Assembly (NCBI RefSeq): GCF_030682515.1
Contig: NZ_JAUXOD010000051.1
Coordinates: 186,001 to 250,000 of the forward strand
Length of the DNA stretch: 64,000 bases
Direction: 5' to 3'
Source: Hoeflea sp.
Lineage (GTDB): Bacteria; Pseudomonadota; Alphaproteobacteria; Rhizobiales; Rhizobiaceae
Part shown: positions 34,540 to 42,401 of the stretch, in pieces
Layout of the letters: every line of letters starts with the position of its first letter
Numbering within the stretch: the first letter of the stretch is position 1
Program-made: the position numbers and the translations under genes
Notes under the pieces: generated by a model
The model's database searches: none
Told to the model about the DNA's origin: nothing
What the model saw: only the letters and a program-made list of their open reading frames with translations

Positions 34540-36513
34540 ATGCAACGGACACTCGGTGTTTGCTACTATCCCGAACATTGGCCGGAAGCCCGCTGGGCCG
34601 ATGACGCAAGCCGCATGGCAGGCCTCGGCCTCACCCATGTGCGCATCGGCGAATTCGCCTGGTCACGGCTCGAGCCCCGGCGCGGACAGTTCGAGTTCGA
34701 CTGGCTCGCCCGCGCCATCGACACGCTGCATGCGGCGGGCCTGAAGGTTGTGCTCGGCACGCCGACGGCGACGCCGCCCAAATGGCTGGTCGACGAGATG
34801 CCGGATATGCTGCCGGTGGGCGCCGACGGCGCCGTGCGCGGGTTCGGCTCGCGGCGGCATTATGATTTCTCCCATCAGGGCTATCTCGAGGAAAGCAAGC
34901 GGATCACGCTGAAGCTCGCCAAGGCGTTTGGCGCACATCCCGGCGTCACCGCCTGGCAGACCGACAATGAATATGACTGCCACGGCACGACGCTGTCTTA
35001 TTCGCCCGCCGCACGCGCCGGGTTCCAGGCCTGGCTGCAGCGGAAATACCAGTCGCCCGACGCGCTCAACCGCGCCTGGGGAAACGTGTTCTGGTCGATG
35101 GAGATCTCCGACTTCAGCGAGATCGGGCTGCCGAACCTGACCGTGACCGAGCCAAATCCGGCGCATGTAATGGATTTCCGCCGCTACGCGTCCGAGATGG
35201 TGGTGCGCTTCAACCGGGCGCAGGCCGACATCATAAGGGCGCATTCGCCCGGCCGCGACGTGATCCACAATTTCATGGGCAGGACGCTGGCCTTCGATCA
35301 TTTCGACGTGGGCCGCGATCTCGACATTTCGAGCTGGGATTCCTATCCGCTCGGCTTTCTCGAGGATCGCTCCGACCAGGGCGACGACTGGAAGCGGCGG
35401 TTCGTGCGCGCCGGCGATCCGGATTTCCAGGCGTTCCACCACGATCTCTACCGCGCCACCTCGAAGGGCCGCTGGTGGGTGATGGAGCAGCAGCCCGGCC
35501 CGGTGAACTGGGCGCCGCACAATCCCGCGCCGCGCGACGGCATGGTGCGGCTGTGGAGCTGGGAGGCCTTCGCCCATGGCGCCGAGACGGTGAGCTATTT
35601 CCGCTGGCGCCAGGCGCCGTTCGCCCAGGAGCAGATGCATGCGGGCTTGCTCCGGCCGGACTCGACCGAAGCCGAAGGGTTCGCCGAGGCGGCGCAGGTG
35701 GCGCGGGAGCTCCGCGCGCTCGACGGGACGCTCGACGAAAGCGCTGGCCGCGCCGATGCGGCGATCGTCTTCGACTACCCTTCCGCCTGGGCCTGGGAGA
35801 TTCAGCCGCAGGGCCACGAATTCGACTATTTCCGGCTGGTGTTCGATTTCTACCGCTCGCTCAGGCGGCTGGGCCTGTCGGTGGACATCGTGCCGGCGAG
35901 CGCACCGGAGCTGGACGGCTATCCGATGGCCCTGATCCCCGGCCTGTTCGCCTGGACGCCGGAGCTGATCGAGGCCATCCGGGGCTTCCAAGGCCAGTTG
36001 CTGATCGGCCCCCGGTCGGGCTCGAAGACAGACGATTTTGCCATACCCGACACGCTGCCCCCTGCCCTGCAGAAGGACCTTCTCGACCTGCGCGTCAGCC
36101 GGGTTGAATCGCTCCGAGCCGATACGCCGGTGCCGATCTCGGGCGGCGGGACGTTCCAGTTCTGGCGGGAGTTCCTAGAAGCCGGCGCGGATGTTGAAAC
36201 CGTGCTATCGGCGGAGGACGGCGTACCGGGGCTCGCCAAGCAGGGCTTCCTCCACTATCTCGGCGGCTGGCCCGACCCCGAGCTGATGCGCATCGTCCTG
36301 CAGCGCCTGGCGGCCGACGCCGGCCTGAAGACCAGGGATCTGCCGGACGGCGTGCGGCTCCGGCGGCACGGCTTGCATGTGTTCGCGTTCAATTACGGCG
36401 AGACAAGCTTCGACCTGGCGGAGCTGGGCTGGACCGGGGAGCCGGTGCTGGGCGCGCGTGTGCTGCAGCCTTCGGGGGTTGCGATCGTGGCGGTTGCGGG
36501 GGCGGGGTCCTAA
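34540..36513 (+). CDS. Beta-galactosidase, glycoside hydrolase family 42
   Basis: 657 residues, full length for GH42. The N-terminal barrel starts LGVCYYPEHWPEARW; the acid/base glutamate is in TDNEYDCHG (about 144) and the nucleophile in VMEQQPG (about 316). A trimerisation-type middle domain and a small C-terminal beta domain follow. No signal peptide, so it acts on imported beta-galactosides. It is the last gene of the galactoside operon, 21 bases after the lactonase. It lets the operon feed both alpha- and beta-linked galactose into the same oxidative route. Confidence 0.92.
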   Translation: MQRTLGVCYYPEHWPEARWADDASRMAGLGLTHVRIGEFAWSRLEPRRGQFEFDWLARAIDTLHAAGLKVVLGTPTATPPKWLVDEMPDMLPVGADGAVRGFGSRRHYDFSHQGYLEESKRITLKLAKAFGAHPGVTAWQTDNEYDCHGTTLSYSPAARAGFQAWLQRKYQSPDALNRAWGNVFWSMEISDFSEIGLPNLTVTEPNPAHVMDFRRYASEMVVRFNRAQADIIRAHSPGRDVIHNFMGRTLAFDHFDVGRDLDISSWDSYPLGFLEDRSDQGDDWKRRFVRAGDPDFQAFHHDLYRATSKGRWWVMEQQPGPVNWAPHNPAPRDGMVRLWSWEAFAHGAETVSYFRWRQAPFAQEQMHAGLLRPDSTEAEGFAEAAQVARELRALDGTLDESAGRADAAIVFDYPSAWAWEIQPQGHEFDYFRLVFDFYRSLRRLGLSVDIVPASAPELDGYPMALIPGLFAWTPELIEAIRGFQGQLLIGPRSGSKTDDFAIPDTLPPALQKDLLDLRVSRVESLRADTPVPISGGGTFQFWREFLEAGADVETVLSAEDGVPGLAKQGFLHYLGGWPDPELMRIVLQRLAADAGLKTRDLPDGVRLRRHGLHVFAFNYGETSFDLAELGWTGEPVLGARVLQPSGVAIVAVAGAGS

Positions 36514-36585
36514 AATGAGATTTAAGTCATGACCCCGACCGGAAACTGGCAGCGCCGGGGTTTGACACGAGAATTCGAACCCTAC

Positions 36586-36879
36586 TCAAGCCGCGTAGGG
36601 CTCGATCGTCTTCAGTTCGTCGCCGATTAACCTGCGGCGCTCCATCATGTCGAAATCGGCTTGGAGCCCAAGAAAGAAGCCCTCGGACATGCCGAAATAC
36701 CGCGCAAGCCTTAAATCCGTGTCTGCGGAGACAGCCCGCTTGCCGAGGACAATTTCATTTATCCGCCGCGGCGGGACGTGAACCGCGCGCGCGAGTGCGT
36801 TCTGGCTAAGTCCCATTGGCTTGAGGAAATCCTCCATCAGGATTTCTCCCGGATGCGGGTTGGGCAGCAGATCAGTCAT
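36586..36879 (-). CDS. higA: HigA-type antitoxin (XRE/HTH)
   Basis: 97 residues from ATG 36879. It has the HigA layout: PHPGEILMEDFLKPMGLSQNALARAVHVPPRRINEIVLGKRAVSADTDLRLARYFG, an XRE helix-turn-helix beginning at the characteristic HPGE. It neutralises the toxin encoded just upstream and represses their promoter. Its start overlaps the toxin stop by 8 bases, ensuring coupled translation. It is tail to tail with the beta-galactosidase gene, 72 bases apart. Confidence 0.9.
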   Translation of the reverse strand: MTDLLPNPHPGEILMEDFLKPMGLSQNALARAVHVPPRRINEIVLGKRAVSADTDLRLARYFGMSEGFFLGLQADFDMMERRRLIGDELKTIEPYAA

Positions 36880-37156
36880 GGTAGTCGACGATTTTGACAT
36901 CCGCGGGTCCTCTCTTTTCCCATCTAAAGCAAATGCGCCATTGGCTGTTGATCCGGATGCTGTACCAACCCAACCAGTTTCCCCTCAACGCTTCGAGGCG
37001 ATTGCCCGGAGGTATTCGAAGGTCCGTCAGATCCACAGCCTGATTGAGCAAACGCAACTTCCGCAATGCAGTGGCCTGGATATCGTAAGGAAGGCGGCGG
37101 CTGCGATGGCCCGCCCAAATCAATTCAGCTTCCGGATCATCAAAGCCAAGGATCAT
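36872..37156 (-). CDS. higB: HigB-type (RelE-superfamily) mRNA interferase toxin
   Basis: 94 residues: MILGFDDPEAELIWAGHRSRRL at the start, LRIPPGNRLEALRGNWLGWYSIRINSQWRICFRW in the core, and the C-terminal DVKIVDYHD. These match the plasmid-maintenance killer/HigB group of RelE-fold ribosome-dependent mRNA cutters. The toxin gene precedes the antitoxin, which is the HigBA order. The promoter region upstream holds a repeat-rich palindrome. Confidence 0.9.
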   Translation of the reverse strand: MILGFDDPEAELIWAGHRSRRLPYDIQATALRKLRLLNQAVDLTDLRIPPGNRLEALRGNWLGWYSIRINSQWRICFRWEKRGPADVKIVDYHD

Positions 37157-37163
37157 GCGGAAA

Positions 37164-37199
37164 TATAACGTCCCGCGCTATATAACGCAATACGTTATA
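37164..37199 (-). promoter_or_regulatory. HigBA promoter/operator with TATAACG repeats
   Basis: TATAACG-caata-CGTTATA (37181-37199) is a perfect palindrome and a third TATAACG copy lies at 37164-37170. On the minus strand these contain TATA-rich -10-like boxes 8 to 40 bases before the higB ATG, so a bound HigA or HigBA complex would block transcription. Confidence 0.6.
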
Positions 37200-37201
37200 G
37201 A

Positions 37202-39262
37202 TCACAAGTCCTTCACCAACCGCAACGCATCATAGATCGCCGCATGGGTGTTCCTTGCCGCCACCGCGTCGCCGATGCGGAAGAGCTGGAAGCCGTTCGA
37301 GCCGTCCGGCGAAGACGAGGGGCCGGCGTTCAGCGCTTGCGGCTTGCCTGCAATGAAGGCCTCGTAATCGACCTGGCCGAGATTGGACGAGTGCGGCTTC
37401 AAGTCGAAATAGAGCGCGTCCAGCGGCAGGGTGCCGTGGTTGATGACGATCTGGTCGAAATGGCGGGTCTTGGCGAGTTTCATGTAGTCGCTACCAATGA
37501 TGGCCTTGAGACGGTTGCCCTCGCGCTCCACCGCGTTGAGCCGGTAGGTCACGGTGAAGGTCACATCCTTGTCCTGCAGCGAGCGCATGTAGGGAACCAG
37601 GTTCATGGCCATCACATCGGGCGCGAAGCTGCGGTCGGGCGTCATGATCTCGACGCTGGCGCCGGCCTTCGCCGCCACTTCCGCCGCCTGCAGCCCGGCA
37701 TGATCGCCGGCGTCGTCATAGATCAGCACCGATCTGCCCGGCTTGACGTCGCCCGAGATCAGGTCCCAGCTCGACACCACCAGTTCGTTGCCGTGCTCGA
37801 GCACCTCGGTGTGCGGCAGGCCGCCGGTGGCGACGATCACCACGTCCGGGTTCTCCGCGATCACATCGGCCGCCTCGGCCCAGCTGTTGAAACGGAACTC
37901 GACGTCGCGCGCGGCGCATTGGGCCATGCGCCATTCGATGATGCCGATCATCTCCTTGCGGCGCTGGTTCTGGGCGGTGAGGCGGATCTGTCCGCCCGGC
38001 TCGGGCTGCGCCTCGAACACCGTGACCCGGTGTCCCCGTTCGGCCGCAACGCGCGCGGCTTCCAGGCCCGCAGGTCCCGCGCCGATGATGACCACGCGCT
38101 TGCTCACCGGCGCAGGCTCGATCGTGTGCGGCATGGTCAGTTCGCGGCCGGTGGCGGGATTGTGGATGCACAGCGCATCGCCCGCCTGGTAGATCCGGTC
38201 GAGGCAATAGGTGGCGCCGACGCAGGGCCGAATATCATGCTCCCTGCCCTCGATGATCTTTTTGACCAGATGCGGATCGGCCATGTGGGCGCGGGTCATG
38301 CCGACCATGTCGAGCTTGCCGCTGGCGATCGCATGCCGGGCGGTGGCCACATCGGGGATGCGGGCGGCATGGAAGGTCGGCAGGCCGACCTCGGCGCGGA
38401 TGCGGCCGGCGAAATCGAGATGCGGCGCCGACTTCATGCCCTGCACCGGGATGACGTCAGTCATCGCCGGGTCGGTGTGAATCTGGCCGCGGATGACATT
38501 GAGGAAATCGACGTTGCCGGACGCCTTGAACATGTGGCCGATGGCGACGCCTTCCTCCTCGGTGATCCCGCCCGGGGCGGTCTCGTCGGCGGTGTAGCGC
38601 ACGCCGATGAGCAGCCTGTCGCCGACCCGCGCCTTGATCGCGGCGACCACATCGAGCGCGAAGCGGGCGCGGTTTTCGAGGCTGCCGCCATAGGGCGCGT
38701 CGAGCTCGTTGGTCAGCGGCGACATGAACTGGTCCATCAGATGGCCGTAGCATTCGAGCTCGACGCCATCGAGGCCGGCTTCGGCCATGCGTTCGGCCGC
38801 GTCGGCATAGTCCGTGATCACCCGGGCGATGTCCCAGTCTTCCATCTTCTTGGGGAAGGCCCGGTGGGCCGGTTCGCGCTGGTGACTGGTCGACAGCGCC
38901 GGCAGCCAGTCGCCCTTGTTCCAGTGGGTGCGGCGGCCCAAATGGGTCAGCTGGATCATCACCGCGCAGCCATGCTCGTGGCACTCATCGGTGAGCTTCC
39001 GCATCCAGCCGACGACCTCGTCGCGGTAGGCCAGCACATTGTTGAACACCGGCGGACTGTCCTTCGACACAGCCGCCGAACCCGCGGTCATGGTCATGGC
39101 AATGCCGGCGCGCGCGCGCTCGACATGATAGGCCCGGTAGCGGTCCTTGGGCATGCCGTCTTCGGGATAGGCCGGTTCATGACTGGTGGTCATGATCCGG
39201 TTCTTGAGCGTCAGGTGCTTGAGCTGATAGGGCTTGAGCAGCGGATCGTTGACGTGCACCAT
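37202..39262 (-). CDS. NADH:flavin oxidoreductase / NAD(P)-binding demethylase (StcD/DgcA-like)
   Basis: 686 residues. The N-terminal old-yellow-enzyme-like FMN barrel (LKNRIMTTSHEP, HLGRRTHW, DGVELECYGHLMDQFMSP) is followed by Fe-S cysteines in CVGATYC and DALC (about 347, 353, 365) and a C-terminal dinucleotide-binding half (VVIIGAGPAGLEAARVAAERG). This build is shared by trimethylamine dehydrogenase, 2,4-dienoyl-CoA reductase and the proline-betaine and dimethylglycine demethylases StcD and DgcA; the CVGATYCLDRIYQ stretch fits the latter group. Oxidative N-demethylation of a methylated amine is likely. It is followed by a small secreted protein gene and preceded in the operon direction by mttB. 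Confidence 0.85.
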   Translation of the reverse strand: MVHVNDPLLKPYQLKHLTLKNRIMTTSHEPAYPEDGMPKDRYRAYHVERARAGIAMTMTAGSAAVSKDSPPVFNNVLAYRDEVVGWMRKLTDECHEHGCAVMIQLTHLGRRTHWNKGDWLPALSTSHQREPAHRAFPKKMEDWDIARVITDYADAAERMAEAGLDGVELECYGHLMDQFMSPLTNELDAPYGGSLENRARFALDVVAAIKARVGDRLLIGVRYTADETAPGGITEEEGVAIGHMFKASGNVDFLNVIRGQIHTDPAMTDVIPVQGMKSAPHLDFAGRIRAEVGLPTFHAARIPDVATARHAIASGKLDMVGMTRAHMADPHLVKKIIEGREHDIRPCVGATYCLDRIYQAGDALCIHNPATGRELTMPHTIEPAPVSKRVVIIGAGPAGLEAARVAAERGHRVTVFEAQPEPGGQIRLTAQNQRRKEMIGIIEWRMAQCAARDVEFRFNSWAEAADVIAENPDVVIVATGGLPHTEVLEHGNELVVSSWDLISGDVKPGRSVLIYDDAGDHAGLQAAEVAAKAGASVEIMTPDRSFAPDVMAMNLVPYMRSLQDKDVTFTVTYRLNAVEREGNRLKAIIGSDYMKLAKTRHFDQIVINHGTLPLDALYFDLKPHSSNLGQVDYEAFIAGKPQALNAGPSSSPDGSNGFQLFRIGDAVAARNTHAAIYDALRLVKDL

Positions 39263-39328
39263 TGATGACGGCTCCTCGGAATTGGGGGGGGCCGGAGACG
39301 GCGCTTCCGACTCCGGTCGATCATCGTT

Positions 39329-39772
39329 TCATTCGCAGCTCATCTGAGAGACGCGCCAGTCATTGGCGAGCGACGCAATATCGGAGACGAGCCACCCGTT
39401 GCCCGAGTTCCGGAGCGTCCATTCGACTTGCGTCGGCTGCCCGAAGTTGACGAAACTCGCCGTCACAGTTGCGGTGTCGCCGTCGACCACCTCGTCGAGC
39501 TTCAAGGTCGACGCGAGTTCCGCATCATCGAAATCCTGGCCGTCCACCGCGAAGCTGAAGCTGATGCAGTTGGTCTCGTCGCGCTCCCAGGCGGCGTCGG
39601 CGGCCGTGAGATAGTCCAGCGCCGGGCCGGTGTAGCGGTGGCGGTGGCCAGGGGCGAATTCGCCGCCAAGGTTGTCATAGAAATACTTCACCGCATCGGC
39701 CGCATCGCCGGCGTGGGCGTGCGTTGCAGCGGTGGTCAGGAATATGGACAAAACAGCAAGGGATTTCAGCAT
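39329..39772 (-). CDS. Secreted protein of unknown function (DUF3828-like)
   Basis: 147 residues from ATG 39772, with signal peptide MLKSLAVLSIFLTTAATHAHA. The mature part has a lipocalin- or NTF2-like look (AADAVKYFYDNLGGEF, TATVTASFVNFGQPTQVEWTLRNSGNGWLVSDI), as in DUF3828 and related periplasmic proteins. Two cysteines (NCISF and MSCE) could pair. The gene lies between mttB and the demethylase gene on the same strand, 29 bases from mttB. A role in the methylamine pathway is not implied by the sequence. The track's 328-aa ORF is an extension into mttB. Confidence 0.7.
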   Translation of the reverse strand: MLKSLAVLSIFLTTAATHAHAGDAADAVKYFYDNLGGEFAPGHRHRYTGPALDYLTAADAAWERDETNCISFSFAVDGQDFDDAELASTLKLDEVVDGDTATVTASFVNFGQPTQVEWTLRNSGNGWLVSDIASLANDWRVSQMSCE

Positions 39773-39801
39773 GGTGCGACTCCGACGTGGAACAATGGCT
39801 C

Positions 39802-41373
39802 TCAATACCATGCGTCGGCCATCTGCGCCTTTGTCCGGTCGACAAAATCCACAAGCGCCTCGTCGACCGCCACGTCCATCGGCGGCGCCTGGTATTCGGC
39901 GAGAGTCCGCTTCCAGCGGGCGTTGGCCCTCGTGGCGGCGTCGGTGCGGCCGGCGATGTCCCACTTCTCGAACGGCTCGTTGTCGGCGATCTCGGAATCC
40001 CAGAACGCCGTCGTATAGTTCTCCATGGTGTGGGCGCAGCCCAGGAAATGCTTGCCGACGCCGACTTCGCGGAAGGCGTCGAGGGCAAGTGTGTTGTCGT
40101 CGACCACGACGCCCGCGAGATAGGAATGCAGCGCGCCGCAGAAATCGGCATCCATCACGAACTTCTCGTAGGACATCGACAGCAGGCCATCGAGGAAGCC
40201 CGCCGAATGGAGAATGAAATTGGCCCCGCAATGCACCGCCGAGAGCATCGACATGGTGCCCTCGTTCATGGCCTGCGCGTCGGGCAGTTTCGAGTTGGAG
40301 AAATTGCCGGCGCATCTCAGGGGCAGGTTGAGCCGGCGGGCCAGTTGCCCGATCACCATCGAGCCGATGGCGGGCTCAGGCGTGCCGAAGGTCGGAGAAC
40401 CTGACCTGAGTGACATCGAGGACAGGAAATTGCCGAAGATCACCGGCGCGCCCTTGCGCTCGAGCTGGGTGAGCGCGCAGCCGGCCATGGTTTCGGCCAG
40501 GGATTGGGCAATGGCGCCGGCATTGGTGACCGGTCCCATGGCGCCGCCCAGGATGAACGGCACGATGACGGCCGCCTGGTTGGCGCGGGCATAGGCCCGG
40601 AGCGCGTTGGTCATGGTGCCGTCCCAGACCAGCGGCGAGTTGACGTTGACATTGCCCAGGATCACGCAGTTCCGGTCGACGAAATCACGGCCGAAGACGA
40701 TCCGGGCCATCTCGATGTTGTCCTCGGCCCGGCTTTCCGCCGTCACCGAGCCCATGAAGCAGCGGTCGGAATATTTGAGATGCGAATAGACCATGTCGAG
40801 ATGGCGCTTGTTGACCGGCACGTCGACCGGTTCGCAGATGGTGCCGCCGGAATGGTGCAGCCACGGACTCGACTGGGCGAGCTTGATGAAGTTGCGGAAG
40901 TCCTCGATGGTGCCGTAGCGGCGGCCCTTGTCGAGATCCATGACGAAAGGGGAGCCGTAGGCGGGCGCGAAGACGACGCTCTTGCCGCCGATTTCGACAT
41001 TGTTGGCCGGATTGCGCGCATGCTGGGTGAAGCTGGGCGGCGCCGATTTCAGGATCTCGCGCAGCATGCCGGGCTCGAACTTGACCAGCAGATCCTCAAC
41101 CCGGGCGCCGGCCTGCTTCCAGAGCGCGAGCGCCACCGGATCGTCGCGGAACTCGATGCCGACTTCGGCCAGGATGCGGTCGGCCACGGCCTCGATCTTG
41201 AGCAGGTTCTCCTCGCCCAGAATGTCATAGGTCGGGATGTTGCGGATGATGTAGGGCGCCGTGCGGTGCGGCGGCGTCGCCCCCTGGCCGGACCTGCGGC
41301 CATCGCGGCCGCCTGCCCTCTCCCGCCTGCGCGGGGCTGCGGCTGCGGGGTCGATGATGTCTGCAACGTCCAT
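39802..41373 (-). CDS. Trimethylamine methyltransferase (MttB) family protein, non-pyrrolysine
   Basis: 523 residues. MttB-family stretches include FAPAYGSPFVMDLDKGRRYGT, VILGNVNVNSPLVWDGTM, GGAMGPVTNAGAIAQSLAETMAG and HCGANFILHSAGFLDGLLSMSYEK. The reading frame has no in-frame amber, so this is a pyrrolysine-free member, the group that includes methyltransferases for glycine betaine, proline betaine and carnitine. Those move a methyl group to a corrinoid protein; no corrinoid protein gene is in the window. About 40 N-terminal residues are arginine-rich and low complexity. A LysR gene is divergent from it. Confidence 0.88.
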   Translation of the reverse strand: MDVADIIDPAAAAPRRRERAGGRDGRRSGQGATPPHRTAPYIIRNIPTYDILGEENLLKIEAVADRILAEVGIEFRDDPVALALWKQAGARVEDLLVKFEPGMLREILKSAPPSFTQHARNPANNVEIGGKSVVFAPAYGSPFVMDLDKGRRYGTIEDFRNFIKLAQSSPWLHHSGGTICEPVDVPVNKRHLDMVYSHLKYSDRCFMGSVTAESRAEDNIEMARIVFGRDFVDRNCVILGNVNVNSPLVWDGTMTNALRAYARANQAAVIVPFILGGAMGPVTNAGAIAQSLAETMAGCALTQLERKGAPVIFGNFLSSMSLRSGSPTFGTPEPAIGSMVIGQLARRLNLPLRCAGNFSNSKLPDAQAMNEGTMSMLSAVHCGANFILHSAGFLDGLLSMSYEKFVMDADFCGALHSYLAGVVVDDNTLALDAFREVGVGKHFLGCAHTMENYTTAFWDSEIADNEPFEKWDIAGRTDAATRANARWKRTLAEYQAPPMDVAVDEALVDFVDRTKAQMADAWY

Positions 41374-41448
41374 GGCGCATCCTCCGGACCGGCTCCAGGC
41401 CGGCAGTTCAGGGAGGCCAGTCTAGGAGCGGAAAAACTGCATGTAACG

Positions 41449-41462
41449 CTGGAAAATTTCAG
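41449..41462. promoter_or_regulatory. Small dyad in the mttB/LysR divergent region
   Basis: ctggaaaatttcag is a 14-bp near-palindrome (CTG/CAG ends, one mismatch pair) 22 bases before the LysR start, the kind of site LysR proteins bind. Confidence 0.35.
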
Positions 41463-41483
41463 GGCTTTGAATAAGGTGGGCTT

Positions 41484-42401
41484 ATGGATAACCTTCGCCA
41501 CCTGTTGCCGTCGGCGGGCAACCTGATCGTCTTCGAGGCGGCCGGACGGCAGCTGAGCTTCACCCGCGCCGCGCAGGAACTGGGGATGACCCAGGCTGCG
41601 GTCAGCTACGCCATCAGGTCGCTCGAGCGCCAGCTTGGCGCCTCGCTGTTTCATCGCGCCCACCGCGCCGTGTCGCTCACCGAAGCCGGCCGGAGGTTCC
41701 ACGCCGATGTGACGCTTGGATTGAGCCATATCCGCAAGTCAGCCGAGGATATCCGCGCCCGCGGGCGCGCCAACAGCGTGACGCTGGCGGCGTCCACGGC
41801 CTTTGCCTCGCTGTGGATGCTGCCGCGGCTGCACCGGTTGCGCGACGAACTGCCCGACATCGACCTGAGGATCCAGACCGCCGACCGGGACCTCGACATC
41901 CGCAACGAGCCCATCGAGCTAGGCGTGCGCGGCGGGCGGCCGGAAGACTGGCCCGATTATGACAGCGCGCTGATTGCGCCCGAAGTGATCGAAGCCGTGG
42001 CGAGCGCTGCCTACATCGAAAAACACGGCATGCCGGACAGCGTCGCCCATCTGACGCAGCACCGGCTCATTCATCTCGAGGAGCCGTTCCGCACCGCCTG
42101 CGACTGGCAGCAATGGTTCCTGAGCGCGGGCGTCAACGGGGTGACGGCCAACCGCGGCCTCGCCATCAACGATTATGTCCTGGTGATCCAGGCGGTGATG
42201 GAAGGGCAAGGCATTGCGCTGAGCTGGCGGCATCTGACCGGGCGGCTGATCGAGACGGGACTGCTGTGCAAGGTGACCGGCCACCGGCTGGAAACCGGTG
42301 CGGCGTTCCATGTCATCTGGCCGAAAGGCCGGCCGCTGACGCCTCAGGCCCAGAAGGTCCTGAGCTGGCTGACGAAGGAAGGCCGCCAGATCAACGGTTG
42401 A
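41484..42401 (+). CDS. LysR-family regulator, GcvA-like
   Basis: 305 residues. The N-terminus LPSAGNLIVFEAAGRQLSFTRAAQELGMTQAAVSYAIRSLERQLGASLFHR has the GcvA/AmpR-type pattern. The effector domain begins at NSVTLAASTAFASLWMLPRL. It is divergent from mttB, 110 bases apart, and most likely controls the mttB-demethylase operon, as GcvA-type regulators do for methylated-amine genes elsewhere. Its 3' end overlaps the convergent GGDEF-EAL gene by 11 bases. Confidence 0.89.
   Translation: MDNLRHLLPSAGNLIVFEAAGRQLSFTRAAQELGMTQAAVSYAIRSLERQLGASLFHRAHRAVSLTEAGRRFHADVTLGLSHIRKSAEDIRARGRANSVTLAASTAFASLWMLPRLHRLRDELPDIDLRIQTADRDLDIRNEPIELGVRGGRPEDWPDYDSALIAPEVIEAVASAAYIEKHGMPDSVAHLTQHRLIHLEEPFRTACDWQQWFLSAGVNGVTANRGLAINDYVLVIQAVMEGQGIALSWRHLTGRLIETGLLCKVTGHRLETGAAFHVIWPKGRPLTPQAQKVLSWLTKEGRQING

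Noticed and set aside
37244-39265. 673-aa plus-strand ORF
   Set aside because: Antisense shadow of the StcD/DgcA-like gene, produced by high GC at third positions; composition is His/Arg/Gly-rich with no domain.
39802-41373. Possible pyrrolysine-containing MttB
   Set aside because: The frame is open without an in-frame TAG over the full family length.
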